In this document: in pieces, positions 16,874 through 26,345 of the stretch
Layout: each line of letters starts with the position of its first letter
Position numbering within the stretch: position 1 is the first letter of the stretch
Assembly (NCBI RefSeq): GCF_040706535.1
Contig: NZ_JAPDRJ010000006.1
Span: forward strand, 1-64,000
Direction: 5' to 3'
Origin: Lentisalinibacter orientalis
GTDB lineage: Bacteria > Pseudomonadota > Gammaproteobacteria > Steroidobacterales > Woeseiaceae
DNA: 64,000 nucleotides
Position numbers and translations under genes: made by a program
Notes under the pieces: generated by a model
Seen by the model: the letters and a program-made list of their open reading frames with translations, nothing else
Told to the model about the DNA's origin: nothing
Databases searched by the model: none

Positions 16874-17486
16874 TCGACCTGACTGAAACCCATGAGCCAC
16901 GGTGGATTCGTTCTGGTATTGGGAGTCGTTTTTTGTCAAGCGGATTCAATACGCGGACTTCGAAGCGTGTGGCGCGCCGTGGGGCAAAATTTCACAGCCG
17001 AAGCACATGGATAGAAATGTGCGGCAATGGGGGAATCCAGTACGATCTCAACATGCATTCGGTGCGCGTGCTGTAATCGGCGCGCCCTGTGCAAAAGCCT
17101 GCACATTGCCTAAACCCGCCAGCATCCTGTGATGTCGCACGCCGGGTGCTCCGGGCTCGCATGATACGCTGCAGATCTAGGCTGGCACGCGATGAGGGGG
17201 CCGCATGCGCACACGTTTGACGATAGGCGCGCTACAGATGATTTCTCCGTACGACCGCATTCCATTCCCGTATCGTTTTGCGGGAACCCAACGTGTGGTT
17301 GACGCGTGACGCTCAGAGCGCCAAGCGGTTACCGGACCGGGTATGAGGCCGTTGAGCACAGTTCTATGGGGCGGGCTATATTTCCAAGCCGCACCACGGA
17401 GTCACAACCGCCGTACATAATTCAATCCGTGACCGGGATGTGAAAATGACAAGCGTCGGAACGGGGACTATTCTGGAAGCCGCGTT
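16874..17486. other. Intergenic region, no convincing gene
   Basis: About 610 bases between the dioxygenase and the TRAP operon. Frames at 16902-17132 and, on the minus strand, 17177-17359 lack ribosome sites and family resemblance. No copy of the LysR-type element was seen, so TRAP transcription may start from another promoter or read through. Confidence 0.45.
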
Positions 17487-18497
17487 GTGAAGGATCCGCG
17501 GTTCAACAGACGAATTCTTATTGCAGGCACGCTTGCAAGCGTGGTGCTGGGCGGGTGCCGGAAACAGCGTGCCCGTCCACTCAGCTTTTCTTTACCTTGG
17601 GGTGAAGCATCCTTCCATACCAGCAATGCACGAACCTTTGCTAGCAAGGTCGGGGAGAAGACGGCAGGGAGGGTGGACATACGGGTATTCTCCGGTGCGT
17701 CTCTTGGGGTGAAGGGGCCGCAGTCGATTCGCGCCTTGCAGGAAAATATAGTGAACCTTGCTGATATCAGTGGGTTCCAGCAGGTTGGAACCGCGCCCGT
17801 CTTGGGGCTGGAGTCCTTGCCTCTATTGATCGATTCAATGGAGGAACTTGAACTACTTTGGAGCAGGCTACGGAATATTGTAGATCGCAAGTTATCAACG
17901 CTCGGCTTGAAAGTGTTGTACGTAGTTCCGTGGCCTCAACAAAATATTTTCTCGAAAACAGAGATTCGGCAGCCCAGCGACCTATACGGCCTTCGCATAC
18001 GCAGCCAAGCACCTATCATGACTGCTTTCTCTCGTGCTCTCGGGATGGCACCTATCCAATTGACGAACCCCGAGACAGTGCCCGCGCTAGCTACCGGCAT
18101 GATCGATGCCGTCGCTACCTCTACCTCGACTGCCTCCTCACAGAAATATTGGGAATTTCTTGGATATACCCTGAGGACCAATCATCTATGGTCATCCAAC
18201 ATCGTGGCTATAAACCGGGGTGCATGGGAACGGATTGCCAAAGAGGATCGAGACGTAATCCAGGAAATAGCCGATACGCTGGAGGAGCAGTTCTGGCAGA
18301 TAAGCCGTGAGGAGGATTTAAGACAGCTAAAACGTCTCGAAGCGATGGGTATGAAGACCACAATGCCCACACGCGAATTCATTAAGAGGATGAGGGCGGC
18401 GGCGAGACCACTTTGGAGGGATTTCGCCCTGGCCCTCGCGCCAGAGGAAAAAGAGGTGCTGCAATGGTTCATAGAAGCGGTTCAGCGCGGAAGCTGA
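17487..18497 (+). CDS. dctP: TRAP transporter substrate-binding lipoprotein (DctP family)
   Basis: The 336-residue periplasmic receptor starts at GTG 17487 with GGAAG upstream. A lipobox LGGC near residue 24 predicts membrane anchoring by a lipid. The DctP core is clear: VGEKTAGRVDIRVFSGASLG, ENIVNLADISG, the central RQPSDLYGLRIRSQ with the ligand-binding Arg, and NPETVPALATGMIDAVATS. It captures a small carboxylate or sulfonate and passes it to the membrane pair encoded next. Its 3' end overlaps the DctQ gene by 34 bases. Confidence 0.9.
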   Translation: MKDPRFNRRILIAGTLASVVLGGCRKQRARPLSFSLPWGEASFHTSNARTFASKVGEKTAGRVDIRVFSGASLGVKGPQSIRALQENIVNLADISGFQQVGTAPVLGLESLPLLIDSMEELELLWSRLRNIVDRKLSTLGLKVLYVVPWPQQNIFSKTEIRQPSDLYGLRIRSQAPIMTAFSRALGMAPIQLTNPETVPALATGMIDAVATSTSTASSQKYWEFLGYTLRTNHLWSSNIVAINRGAWERIAKEDRDVIQEIADTLEEQFWQISREEDLRQLKRLEAMGMKTTMPTREFIKRMRAAARPLWRDFALALAPEEKEVLQWFIEAVQRGS

Positions 18498-19003
18498 TAC
18501 GCGTAGTCGACACTGCATGCTGGGGTGGATCGGTTATGGCATGCGTCGCCTTGGCGACTCTATTCGTTATTTGCTTGATTGAGATTCTCTCGCGAGCGTT
18601 GTTCGCGCATTCGTCAGCGCTCGTCGGTGAGTACTCTGAATATCTTTTGCTCAGCAGCCTGCTCTTGGGTAGCGGCTGGGTCCTGCGCCAGCAAGGACAC
18701 ATTCGGGTTACGCTATTAACCGACCGGGTACCGCATAACTACACGCGCGCCGCGCGATATGTGACAACGTCTCTGGCCCTTTTAGTGTCGGGCATCGCGT
18801 CCGTCGCCATGACCGACTTTGCATTAGGCACATTGGAGCGAGGTACGCTTTCCTACCATCCGAGCGCAACGCCATTATGGATTCCCCAGGTGGTCGCAGC
18901 AGCCGGCTTCTGGCTACTCAGTCTGGGCCTGTTTGCGGAGTTGGTCGATCCGAAAGGCACCACGGCTGATCCTGGCGGGGCGGTAGAAAATAATGAACCT
19001 TGA
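18464..19003 (+). CDS. dctQ: TRAP transporter small membrane subunit (DctQ family)
   Basis: A protein of about 179 residues starting at ATG 18464, with AAGAGG eight bases upstream, inside the end of the DctP gene. Four membrane helices are visible (for example GSVMACVALATLFVICLIEI, LLLSSLLLGSGWVL, VTTSLALLVSGIASVAM, VVAAAGFWLLSLGLF). The typical WVLRQQGHIRV motif after helix 2 is present. The subunit links the receptor to the large permease. Confidence 0.88.
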   Translation: MVHRSGSARKLIRVVDTACWGGSVMACVALATLFVICLIEILSRALFAHSSALVGEYSEYLLLSSLLLGSGWVLRQQGHIRVTLLTDRVPHNYTRAARYVTTSLALLVSGIASVAMTDFALGTLERGTLSYHPSATPLWIPQVVAAAGFWLLSLGLFAELVDPKGTTADPGGAVENNEP

Positions 19004-19048
19004 CCCGGGGCTAGCATGAGCCCTGGACCGCGAATCTAGGGGCTTTGC

Positions 19049-20329
19049 ATGGGGACTGAAGCACTCATCTTCTTTCTGCTCATTTTCATCTGGCTGGCCA
19101 CCGGCGTATGGGTAGGACTTGCGCTTATTGGGGCAGCCATCATTTCACTACTAATTTTCACGGACGTCTCCGCGCTGGCCTTGTTAGCGTTTGACGCTTG
19201 GGCAACCCTGACCACGCCGGAACTAATAGTACTGCCGTTGTTTATCTGGATGGGTGAAATCCTCTTTCGCTCAAGGTTGGCCGGCAACCTTCTTGAAGGT
19301 ATTACGCCGCTGGCAAGCCGCGTCCCTGGTGGACTGTTGCATACAAATGTACTCGGTTGCACCATGTTTGCAGCGGTTTCTGGATCGTCTGCCGCTACAG
19401 CTGTAACGGTAGGGCGTATTACGCTGGGTGAACTCTTTGCAAGAGGCTATGAGAGGAGGCTATCGATCGGCTCGCTCGCGGGAGCGGGAACCCTGGGTTT
19501 CCTCATACCTCCATCGATCATATTGATCATTTATGGGGTGCTATCGGAGACGTCAATCATCGATCTGTTCTTGGCAGGAATCCTGCCGGGGTTAATGCTC
19601 GCAGCGATATATTCTGGTTACATTGCCATTCGCTGCCTGTTAAATCCTGACCTGTCTCCTGACAACGACGAGCCCGCTTCTCTCTTGGAGATTGCTCGCG
19701 GTCTCAAAAGAACTCTTCCGTTACTGTTCTTGATCGGATTGGTTATAGGGAGCATGTACCTCGGTATCGCGAGTCCGATAGAAGCCTCCGTACTGGGTGT
19801 AGCCGGGTCTCTGCTGTTGGCCGCTATCGGCAAGGAGTTGTCTGTCCGGGACATCCTCGACTCATTGCAGGCGGCCGTCATGACATCGTCAATGATCGGC
19901 CTGATCCTGGTTGGGGCGCTCCTTCTGTCGAAAACCGCAACCATCTTGGAAATTCCGGCGGGCGTAGGCACCTTGATCCAGCTATGGGACCCGAGTCCGC
20001 TCGTCCTGGTGCTGACGTTGACTTTATTCTACTTGGCGCTCGGTTGTTTCCTCGATGGCATGTCGACAATCATGCTGACTCTCCCCATCGTGCTGCCCGC
20101 CGTTTTGGGTGCCGGTTTCGATGCGGTCTGGTTCGGGGTTTTTCTGGTGCTGGTGATTGAAATGGCGCAGATCACTCCGCCCATTGGCTTCAACTTGTTT
20201 GTCATTCAGGGACTGACAGGTGAGAAACTCATGTCTATTGCCCGAGCAGCCTTCCCATTCTTCCTTTTAACCGGCGTAATGATCGCGTTGATCACAGTAT
20301 TCCCGGAGCTGCTGCACGCTTTCCGTTGA
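19049..20329 (+). CDS. dctM: TRAP transporter large permease subunit (DctM family)
   Basis: The 426-residue ion-coupled permease has the DctM signatures: FIWMGEILFRSRLAGNLLEG, the conserved GCTMFAAVSGSSAATAVTVG, and GYERRLSIGSLAGAGTLGFL with IPPSIILIIYG. The late motif ALGCFLDGMSTIMLTLPIV is also present. About a dozen hydrophobic helices span the sequence. The length is standard. It completes the three-gene transporter and converges on the LysR gene 31 bases downstream; I saw no clear terminator between them. Confidence 0.92.
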   Translation: MGTEALIFFLLIFIWLATGVWVGLALIGAAIISLLIFTDVSALALLAFDAWATLTTPELIVLPLFIWMGEILFRSRLAGNLLEGITPLASRVPGGLLHTNVLGCTMFAAVSGSSAATAVTVGRITLGELFARGYERRLSIGSLAGAGTLGFLIPPSIILIIYGVLSETSIIDLFLAGILPGLMLAAIYSGYIAIRCLLNPDLSPDNDEPASLLEIARGLKRTLPLLFLIGLVIGSMYLGIASPIEASVLGVAGSLLLAAIGKELSVRDILDSLQAAVMTSSMIGLILVGALLLSKTATILEIPAGVGTLIQLWDPSPLVLVLTLTLFYLALGCFLDGMSTIMLTLPIVLPAVLGAGFDAVWFGVFLVLVIEMAQITPPIGFNLFVIQGLTGEKLMSIARAAFPFFLLTGVMIALITVFPELLHAFR

Positions 20330-20360
20330 GCTTCCGAAATATCTTCTCGCCTCGTCGATA

Positions 20361-21302
20361 TCAGTACAGGAGATCCGTGTCGTCAGGATTAAACGTGTCG
20401 TCATTATAGATTAGCCGTACTTTCTCGACGACGTTCTGAGCGGCCGGCGACAGGACAGTATCCCTCGACCAAAGCAGGGCATGGGAAATCTGATTGGTCT
20501 GCGACGTTCCTGGTAGGGCCCGCACGCTACCTTCCCTGAAATGCCGTGCCACAAGGTGCGATGACAAGAGCGCCACATGAGATTGCGCCACAATGGCATG
20601 GCGAAGCACAGCAAGAGAGTCGGTCTTCAGGGATACTTTTGGCCGGGGGATCTTCCGTAAGTCGAAATAGCTTTCCATGCCTCTTATGTAATAGGCTTGA
20701 TTGGAAAAGACCCAGCGTGCGTTCTGTATGTCGGACTGGGATATATTGGCTTTTGAAAATAACTCATGACCACTGTAGGCAAAGATCGATCGCTCGATGG
20801 TAAGGTTACGCAGCTCCTGCACTATCACGCCTGGCATCACTTTTTCTTCGGGGAGCGATGTCAGCACGAGATCCAACTCGCCCAGCCTCAAGAGCTGAAT
20901 CAATGTGTTGTGGAATGCTTCGACGACATAAAGCTCTCGCGGTGTGTGGGATTCATAGACACGCATCAAACCTGCAAGCACCGAATTGCTCAATAACGTC
21001 GGGCAGATGCCAAGCCTCAGAGGACTGTCTGAGCCCGAAACGAGTTCTTCAATATCGGAGAAGGCCGCATCGGCGACATTGACTATACGCTTCGCGTGTT
21101 CGCATAGCCGCTTGCCTATTGGTGTGGCGACGACGCCTCTGCTCTGCCTCTCCAGGAGCTTCGCCCCTAAATCTCTCTCGAGCTTCTGTATGCTACGCGT
21201 GAGTGCCGACTGCGTAATGTGTTGCGTTTCGGCGGCTTTTTTTATGTTGCCGTGCTCAACAGCAGCAACAAGGTAGCGGAGGCGAGTCAGGTCGATATTC
21301 AA
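20361..21302 (-). CDS. LysR-family transcriptional regulator
   Basis: The 313-residue regulator has the N-terminal winged helix of the family at residues 1-62 (RLRYLVAAVEHGNIKKAAET, then QHITQSALTRSIQKLERDLG, then LERQSRGVVATPIG). A periplasmic-binding-like effector domain follows from about 90. It is the only LysR gene in the window. The three TATTC-N7-GAATA elements at 13844, 15896 and 21721 have the T-N11-A architecture and spacing expected of its targets. It probably activates hydrolase, dioxygenase and TonB receptor genes in response to the transported compound (inference). Confidence 0.88.
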   Translation of the reverse strand: MNIDLTRLRYLVAAVEHGNIKKAAETQHITQSALTRSIQKLERDLGAKLLERQSRGVVATPIGKRLCEHAKRIVNVADAAFSDIEELVSGSDSPLRLGICPTLLSNSVLAGLMRVYESHTPRELYVVEAFHNTLIQLLRLGELDLVLTSLPEEKVMPGVIVQELRNLTIERSIFAYSGHELFSKANISQSDIQNARWVFSNQAYYIRGMESYFDLRKIPRPKVSLKTDSLAVLRHAIVAQSHVALLSSHLVARHFREGSVRALPGTSQTNQISHALLWSRDTVLSPAAQNVVEKVRLIYNDDTFNPDDTDLLY

Positions 21303-21853
21303 CGAGAGATCCGTCCTTTGTAGGGAAGTCGGAAATAGCTCCTGGCGATTGTATGAGTCAGCTAGACGTTAGGGGGATAGGGATGTAGTGCGCAGGTCTG
21401 GCGGCAGTCTCACATTGGGCCCTCCTTCGTGGTAGAGCAGCTAGCAAAAACGAGAGTGGCACCAGCTTACGGTTCTAGCGACCAGGATTCAGATCAACAT
21501 CTGTTCTTGGATGTGTGTTTTAAAAGTTACTTCCACTTTCGTCAAATCCGGGCGCGTTCGCTAGACGGAACCCGTCGGTAGAAGAATTCAGTTTATATAC
21601 GGCGGGTCCGCGCCGGGGCTGGGCCGCACCAAAAAAGACGGAATGGTTACCCGACACAACTAAAGTTCACACAGCAGATTTCCACTATCTGGTGTTGAGA
21701 AAACGGAGTCGCAGCAAACGTATTCAGCTTGAGAATACATATGTACTTAACTCATTGGAAGGCTATTCGAGATTGAGATACGTTCTATCCGTGATTATCA
21801 CCTGACGCTGAGACGCAGTTCTGATTACACGAAAAGCCACGCGGGGGAGAACC
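21303..21853. other. Divergent intergenic region of LysR and TonB receptor
   Basis: About 550 bases. The 3' part carries LysR-type promoter copy B. Near 21600 there is a GC-rich stretch (GGCGGGTCCGCGCCGGGGCT) of unknown role. No gene is seen. Confidence 0.45.
21721..21782 (+). promoter_or_regulatory. Promoter with LysR-type operator, copy B (TonB receptor)
   Basis: TATTC (21721-21725), seven bases, GAATA (21733-21737), then TATGTACTTAACTCATTGGA ending at 21759. A possible -35 TTGGAA lies at 21755-21760, and a weak -10 (GATACG or GAGATA) at 21775-21782. It closely matches copy A, including the 39-base distance from the first T to the end of ATTGGA. It drives the receptor gene 95-130 bases downstream. 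Confidence 0.62.
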
Positions 21854-24136
21854 ATGAAGAAGAGTAGTGCACGGCACAGTTTATTGTCCTCATCGATGAA
21901 CTCCGCGAGCGCAGTTACGCTGTTGTCGCTCGCCGTTGTATTTTCAATGCCGGCCAAAGCGCAGGTCGATGATCCTGATACTGAGGCCGATTCCGGCCGC
22001 TCTTCAAAGGCTATAGAGGAGGTTGTCGTCACTGCCACGCGGCGAGCCATGAGCGCGCAAGAGGTTCCTGCCAGTCTCACGGTCTTTGATGCAGCGTCAA
22101 TCGAGCAAATGAACATTCGAACAGCGTCGGACTTCATGCAGCAAACCCCAAACGTGCAAATAAGAAATGTGAATAATGCTGGTGAAACACTGATCACGAT
22201 TCGAGGCGACTCGCAAACTCGAAATACGTCACCACCAGTCGCCCTCGTTGTGGACGGCGTCGTGTTAACAGGCCGTAGTCAACTATCCGGTGATCTCTAC
22301 GATATCGAGCGAATCGAGGTCTTAAAAGGGCCCCAAGGATTTCTGTACGGACGCAATGCTATCGCTGGCGCAATAATCATAGAAACGAAAAAGCCCGGCA
22401 ATCAGTTTGAGGGAGACGTCGAATTCGGTTACGGTCGCTTCGATACAGCTGAGGCGAGAATCAGTTACGGCGGACCGCTCATTGAAGACGAACTTTTCTT
22501 CCGTCTGTCCGGGAGCCTAATAGATAGTGAAGGCTTCTATACGAATGTGACACGACAGGAGAAGATGTTCCCAAGGAATGAAAAGAACTTCCGAGGACGC
22601 CTAATTTGGGAGCCGACCGAAGAATTTGATGCCGATTTTCGCTTTAATTATAAAGACAACAAGCAGGGCGGGGTTCAATGGAAAATCCAAAGTGCGATCC
22701 CCGGCCTTCAAACATCTCCGCAGGCGGCCGTCTTGGATGTCAACCGGATCGAAGAGCAGCCCTGGGTTAGAAACGTTGAGGCGCGTAGCTTTCACGAAGA
22801 GACTACGCTGGCTTTGAAACTGAGCTACGACTTTGGCCCATTCGAACTTCAGAGCGCCACGAATTACGATCAGTTTGACGATGGCTGGAGTACGGATGAT
22901 CTCCCGTACGCGAGCACGCCCGACGGCACTCAGTTTAACCTCTTTTCTCATGAATCTCTTTCGACCGAATTACGAGTTCAGTCGCGAGGGGACCAGAAAC
23001 TTAGCTACACGCTAGGCGTCTATTACGCAGACATCGATAATGATCCAGATCGTATTACTGCAGAGGGTGTTGACGATACAGCAACGGGTCGAGTTCTGGA
23101 TGCCCGCAACCCGCGAATAGGGCCAGACGTTCTCAATCGCACCTTGACGTTTAATGAGTCTCTTCTCTACACGGAAGCATGGGCGGCGTTTGCGCATTTC
23201 AATTACCAAATAGCGCCCAGCCTCGCAATTACCGTGGCTGGTAGATATGACCGTGACGAGGTGAAGCAAATCGATGCAAGTCCTCCGGAGTTTTCACCAA
23301 CTGCGGGTCTCGTACGGGAGGATTCGTGGGAGGAGTTTCAGCCCAAATTTGATATCACCTGGAATCCCACCGATGACATATTGCTCTACGGTGGATTTGC
23401 CAAAGGATTTCAGTCCGGCGGATTTAACAACCCGACGGCACCAATAGCCAGTGGCGGCATCGTCTCGGGTAAGTACGATGAGTCTACGGCCGAGAATTGG
23501 GAGTTCGGGTTTAATAGCAGATGGTTTCAGGATCGCCTGACATTCAATATGGCCGTTTTCCAGAATGACAAGAAGAACTCTCAGCAGTTCGTATTCGTCC
23601 CTGCGGGCAACGTTAATGCGGTTCAGGTTATTGACGAAGTGGAGATCAGTGGGTTCGAGGCGGAGCTAACGGCGCGGCCGATCCCCGAACTGGATGTGCG
23701 CGCGGGCCTCGGTATGCTGGACGCCGAAATCAAGGAGTATGCCTCAGAACCTGACACTGTTGGAAACCGAGCGCCGTTTACAGCGGAACTGACCGGCAAT
23801 CTGTCCGTGACCTATACCCGAGAATTAGCGGGGCTTTCCCTATTTGGAGTCGCAAGGCCTGAGGCGAGAATCAATGTCACCTACGAACACAGGGGCGATC
23901 AGTACTTTAATGCGGATAACACACCAGGCACGAAACGGGATGCGCTGAATATTGTAAATGCCAATGTAGCCTTGCGCCTGGATGACTGGACAATCGAAGC
24001 CTGGGTACAGAACTTGACGGACGAAATATACCCCGCAGATGTGATTCCGGTTTTTACCGCCCCGGCATTGCAGACCCAGGCGGTGTTCCAGTCTCCGCCA
24101 CGAATGTGGGGGGTGTCTTTCAAGTATGCTTTTTGA
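21854..24136 (+). CDS. TonB-dependent outer-membrane receptor
   Basis: A receptor of 760 residues. A signal peptide (SAVTLLSLAVVFSMPAKAQ) precedes the TonB box (AIEEVVVTATRRA at about 53-65), and the plug motifs IERIEVLKGPQGFLYGRNAI and GAIIIETKKPG follow. The barrel has YGGFAKGFQSGGFNNP and ends RMWGVSFKYAF. GGGGGAGA sits just before the ATG. The LysR-type promoter upstream ties it to the dioxygenase and hydrolase genes, so it probably imports their substrate through the outer membrane, with the TRAP system acting at the inner membrane. Confidence 0.92.
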   Translation: MKKSSARHSLLSSSMNSASAVTLLSLAVVFSMPAKAQVDDPDTEADSGRSSKAIEEVVVTATRRAMSAQEVPASLTVFDAASIEQMNIRTASDFMQQTPNVQIRNVNNAGETLITIRGDSQTRNTSPPVALVVDGVVLTGRSQLSGDLYDIERIEVLKGPQGFLYGRNAIAGAIIIETKKPGNQFEGDVEFGYGRFDTAEARISYGGPLIEDELFFRLSGSLIDSEGFYTNVTRQEKMFPRNEKNFRGRLIWEPTEEFDADFRFNYKDNKQGGVQWKIQSAIPGLQTSPQAAVLDVNRIEEQPWVRNVEARSFHEETTLALKLSYDFGPFELQSATNYDQFDDGWSTDDLPYASTPDGTQFNLFSHESLSTELRVQSRGDQKLSYTLGVYYADIDNDPDRITAEGVDDTATGRVLDARNPRIGPDVLNRTLTFNESLLYTEAWAAFAHFNYQIAPSLAITVAGRYDRDEVKQIDASPPEFSPTAGLVREDSWEEFQPKFDITWNPTDDILLYGGFAKGFQSGGFNNPTAPIASGGIVSGKYDESTAENWEFGFNSRWFQDRLTFNMAVFQNDKKNSQQFVFVPAGNVNAVQVIDEVEISGFEAELTARPIPELDVRAGLGMLDAEIKEYASEPDTVGNRAPFTAELTGNLSVTYTRELAGLSLFGVARPEARINVTYEHRGDQYFNADNTPGTKRDALNIVNANVALRLDDWTIEAWVQNLTDEIYPADVIPVFTAPALQTQAVFQSPPRMWGVSFKYAF

Positions 24137-24634
24137 GGTCTGACATAGACTCGCGGACCGGCGCCTGGACGTCTATAGTCGCTGCGGGTATTGGAAGTGC
24201 TCGCAGCCGGGGTTAGGACTCGGCTGTCGCTGACGCGTTGCACGCCCTTCGGTGGATTCGCAGGACTTGTTCCCAGCAAGCCGCTTACCTATGGGTGTGC
24301 CACTGGCGATCGCGAGACCTACGGGAAACATAGCGGAAAGGGTTCTCCGGCGGGCGGTACATGGAAACTGGCATTGTCATTTTTCATCAGCCAAGGGCAT
24401 CTACAGATCACTTTCTTCGCTTTGGTACTGAAGACTGTTTTGTGGTGAGCCATTACAAGCAGCCATTATAGGTATCGAGTGTGCGCGGGCTCGATGAAAG
24501 GGAATCAGGTGCCACCTCTAGGTAGTGCGTTGGGTGTGTAAGAAGCCGTTAATTCGTAAGCGGCGAGTTGGAACGTTTGACCGCACCGATTTCCCCGAGG
24601 AAAAGCTCCGTAGAGAACACGAGGCGGCGTGGAA
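24137..24634. other. Intergenic region before GntR/FCD gene
   Basis: About 500 bases with no convincing gene. The short plus-strand frames (24191-24448, 24525-24728) lack ribosome sites. No tRNA or repeat was recognised. Confidence 0.4.
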
Positions 24635-25291
24635 ATGGGAGTGGGTCGACAATCAGCCTTCGAAAAGTCATATGAACTTATCCGCGGAAGAATTTTGTCT
24701 GGAGACTACCCTGCAGGAACACATCTGACCGAAAAAGAGATCTCTATTGATGCCGGGGTGAGTCGAACTCCCGTACGAGAGGCCCTGCAACGTCTATGTG
24801 CGGAAAGCTACGTTGAGATAAGACCTAATCAGGGTTTTTTCGTCACCCATCACCCTATATTTGACGACGCTAGCGATACGATAGCGTTACGCGAAGTGGT
24901 AGAGACATTCGCGATTACGCTTGTCGCCTCGAGAATTAGCGAGAGTGAGTTAGAAGAGCTTTCGGCGATCAATCAACGACTTCGCACTTATCGCAAAACA
25001 TCTGCCTCTCTGGTGGCTCTCTCACAGCTATGCTCCGAGTTTCATGGGAAACTCGCTGTTATTACGCGAAGTCACAGCGTTTCGCGGATTGTCGAGCTAC
25101 TTTTGGAGAATCCATCAGTACTAGCCAGTATGGCATACGTTGAGACGACTGCGTCGGAAGCATCTCACACCACACGACTCCAGCTTATTGAAGCACTCCA
25201 GGCCAGGGACAGTGCTTACGCCGCGAGCCTTATTTCGCTGATGATACATCGGACCCGACAGGCTGCCATTGCCGATCGTGCGCCGGATTAG
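24635..25291 (+). CDS. GntR-family regulator, FCD type
   Basis: A protein of about 218 residues. The N-terminal winged helix has the GntR signature (AFEKSYELIRGRILSGDYPA, then LTEKEISIDAGVSRTPVREA). The C-terminal helical part, from about 75, matches the FCD ligand-binding fold in pattern (ALREVVETFAITLVASRISE, CSEFHGKLAVI, HTTRLQLIEALQARDSAYAA). Such proteins usually repress catabolic genes. ATG 24635 is used; ATG 24629 is also possible. It is the last recognisable gene before the conjugative element. Confidence 0.82.
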   Translation: MGVGRQSAFEKSYELIRGRILSGDYPAGTHLTEKEISIDAGVSRTPVREALQRLCAESYVEIRPNQGFFVTHHPIFDDASDTIALREVVETFAITLVASRISESELEELSAINQRLRTYRKTSASLVALSQLCSEFHGKLAVITRSHSVSRIVELLLENPSVLASMAYVETTASEASHTTRLQLIEALQARDSAYAASLISLMIHRTRQAAIADRAPD

Positions 25292-25462
25292 TCCGATCCC
25301 CCGGAACGGTTCGTTTGACCGGAAGCTGTCGTTCCTTTCTTGCGCTAGTCTACTGCCCAGCCGCGGATTAATGACGCTCTCTGACGTGCCCGAGGTTTCA
25401 CGTTCACCAAGATAAGGTGAGGCTTACGGCTTTTCTGATGACAGGACCAAGCGCTAATGAAG

Positions 25463-25717
25463 CTACTGCATTGCCTGCCACTGACTGGCTGCGCTCTCGC
25501 GCTGATGATCGATGTGGCGGGCGAGATCCGCGGCACTGATGAGCCAGGGCGATTTCTGCGAGCCGATGCGATAGGCCGGAATCGGCAGCTGCTGCATGGC
25601 GGCGCGTCGCTTGGCTTTCGTAACGGACAGGCCAAAGTATTTCTCGCACACCTTTTCGAGCGGAATCTCCGCCGTTCCAAACTCGGCCAACAGGCCGAAA
25701 TAGGTTGGGGACATCAT
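25463..25717 (-). CDS. PrtN-like (pyocin activator family) small protein at the ICE edge
   Basis: A small protein of 84 residues beginning MMSPTYFGLL. The core (AEIPLEKVCEKYFGLSVTKA, then PAYRIGSQKSPWLISAADLA and RHIDHQ) matches the PrtN/pyocin activator family, DNA-binding proteins often found beside integrases of conjugative elements, where they may act as excision or transfer regulators. I use the second of two adjacent ATGs, with GGGAAG upstream; the frame is open to 25753. Its position at the composition change marks the likely left end of the element. Confidence 0.65.
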   Translation of the reverse strand: MMSPTYFGLLAEFGTAEIPLEKVCEKYFGLSVTKAKRRAAMQQLPIPAYRIGSQKSPWLISAADLARHIDHQRESAASQWQAMQ

Positions 25718-25753
25718 CTTATTGTTCTTCCCAATGTAGGCCAGAGAAACCAT

Positions 25754-26345
25754 ATATGCGAAAAAAATAACAAATAGTGTTTCTTTTGCCCAGCAGGAAA
25801 ATCCATGAAATGGGCATAAATGCCTGTCTGTGGGCCCTTTTGGCGCACAACACGCGCAAATATCGCTTGTTATGTAAAACGCAATGACGTTCGTTGTACC
25901 GATACCGAGAACTTGTTGCCGTCGACGTCTTCGTCGGGACGTTCAGCCTAGCGCCGGGCGATACTGAGGTCAGGAAGAAATGACCCTGACAGAAGGGCGG
26001 TTTTCTCCTTGCAGCGCGTCGGTCGTTGAGCCAAGGACCGTCGGGTTTGCGCAAATCGGCGAGCTCACCAACAACTTTCAGCGACCAGCGTGAAAAATCT
26101 CCTGGTCCCGTATTGACCGGGTTCTGACCGATTCCGGTCCCAACATTTCCTTTGCTGACCACGCCGCCCGTTGCCGCCGAATAGCCAATTGCCCGGGCTT
26201 GTGCGCGTTGCTAGGTTTTTCCAGGAGACCGAGTCGGCAGCGCGTCACAGGAGGTGACCAGAGCGGCACGCCGCTCGGCGATTCCTGGTACGAGGCGTTC
26301 GACAGCTCGTGCCTCTGTAGGGTGCGGAGAGTAGGAGACAGGTCG
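25754..26345. other. Intergenic region at the left of the ICE
   Basis: About 590 bases, AT-rich near 25750-25880 and GC-rich later. A minus-strand frame (25719-26162) contains a protein-like stretch (GDFSRWSLKVVGELADLRKP) but has no start context and I do not recognise it. An inverted pattern CCCG-n-CGGG (CCCGTATTGACCGGG) near 26104-26124 resembles the leader hairpins further right. The ParB promoter should lie here. Confidence 0.35.

Noticed and set aside
24191..24448. Plus-strand frame between the TonB receptor and the GntR/FCD gene
   Set aside because: No ribosome site and no recognisable sequence; probably chance.
25292..25462. tRNA-based attachment site at the left ICE end
   Set aside because: No cloverleaf-like sequence or tRNA 3' end could be recognised here, so an att site is not called.
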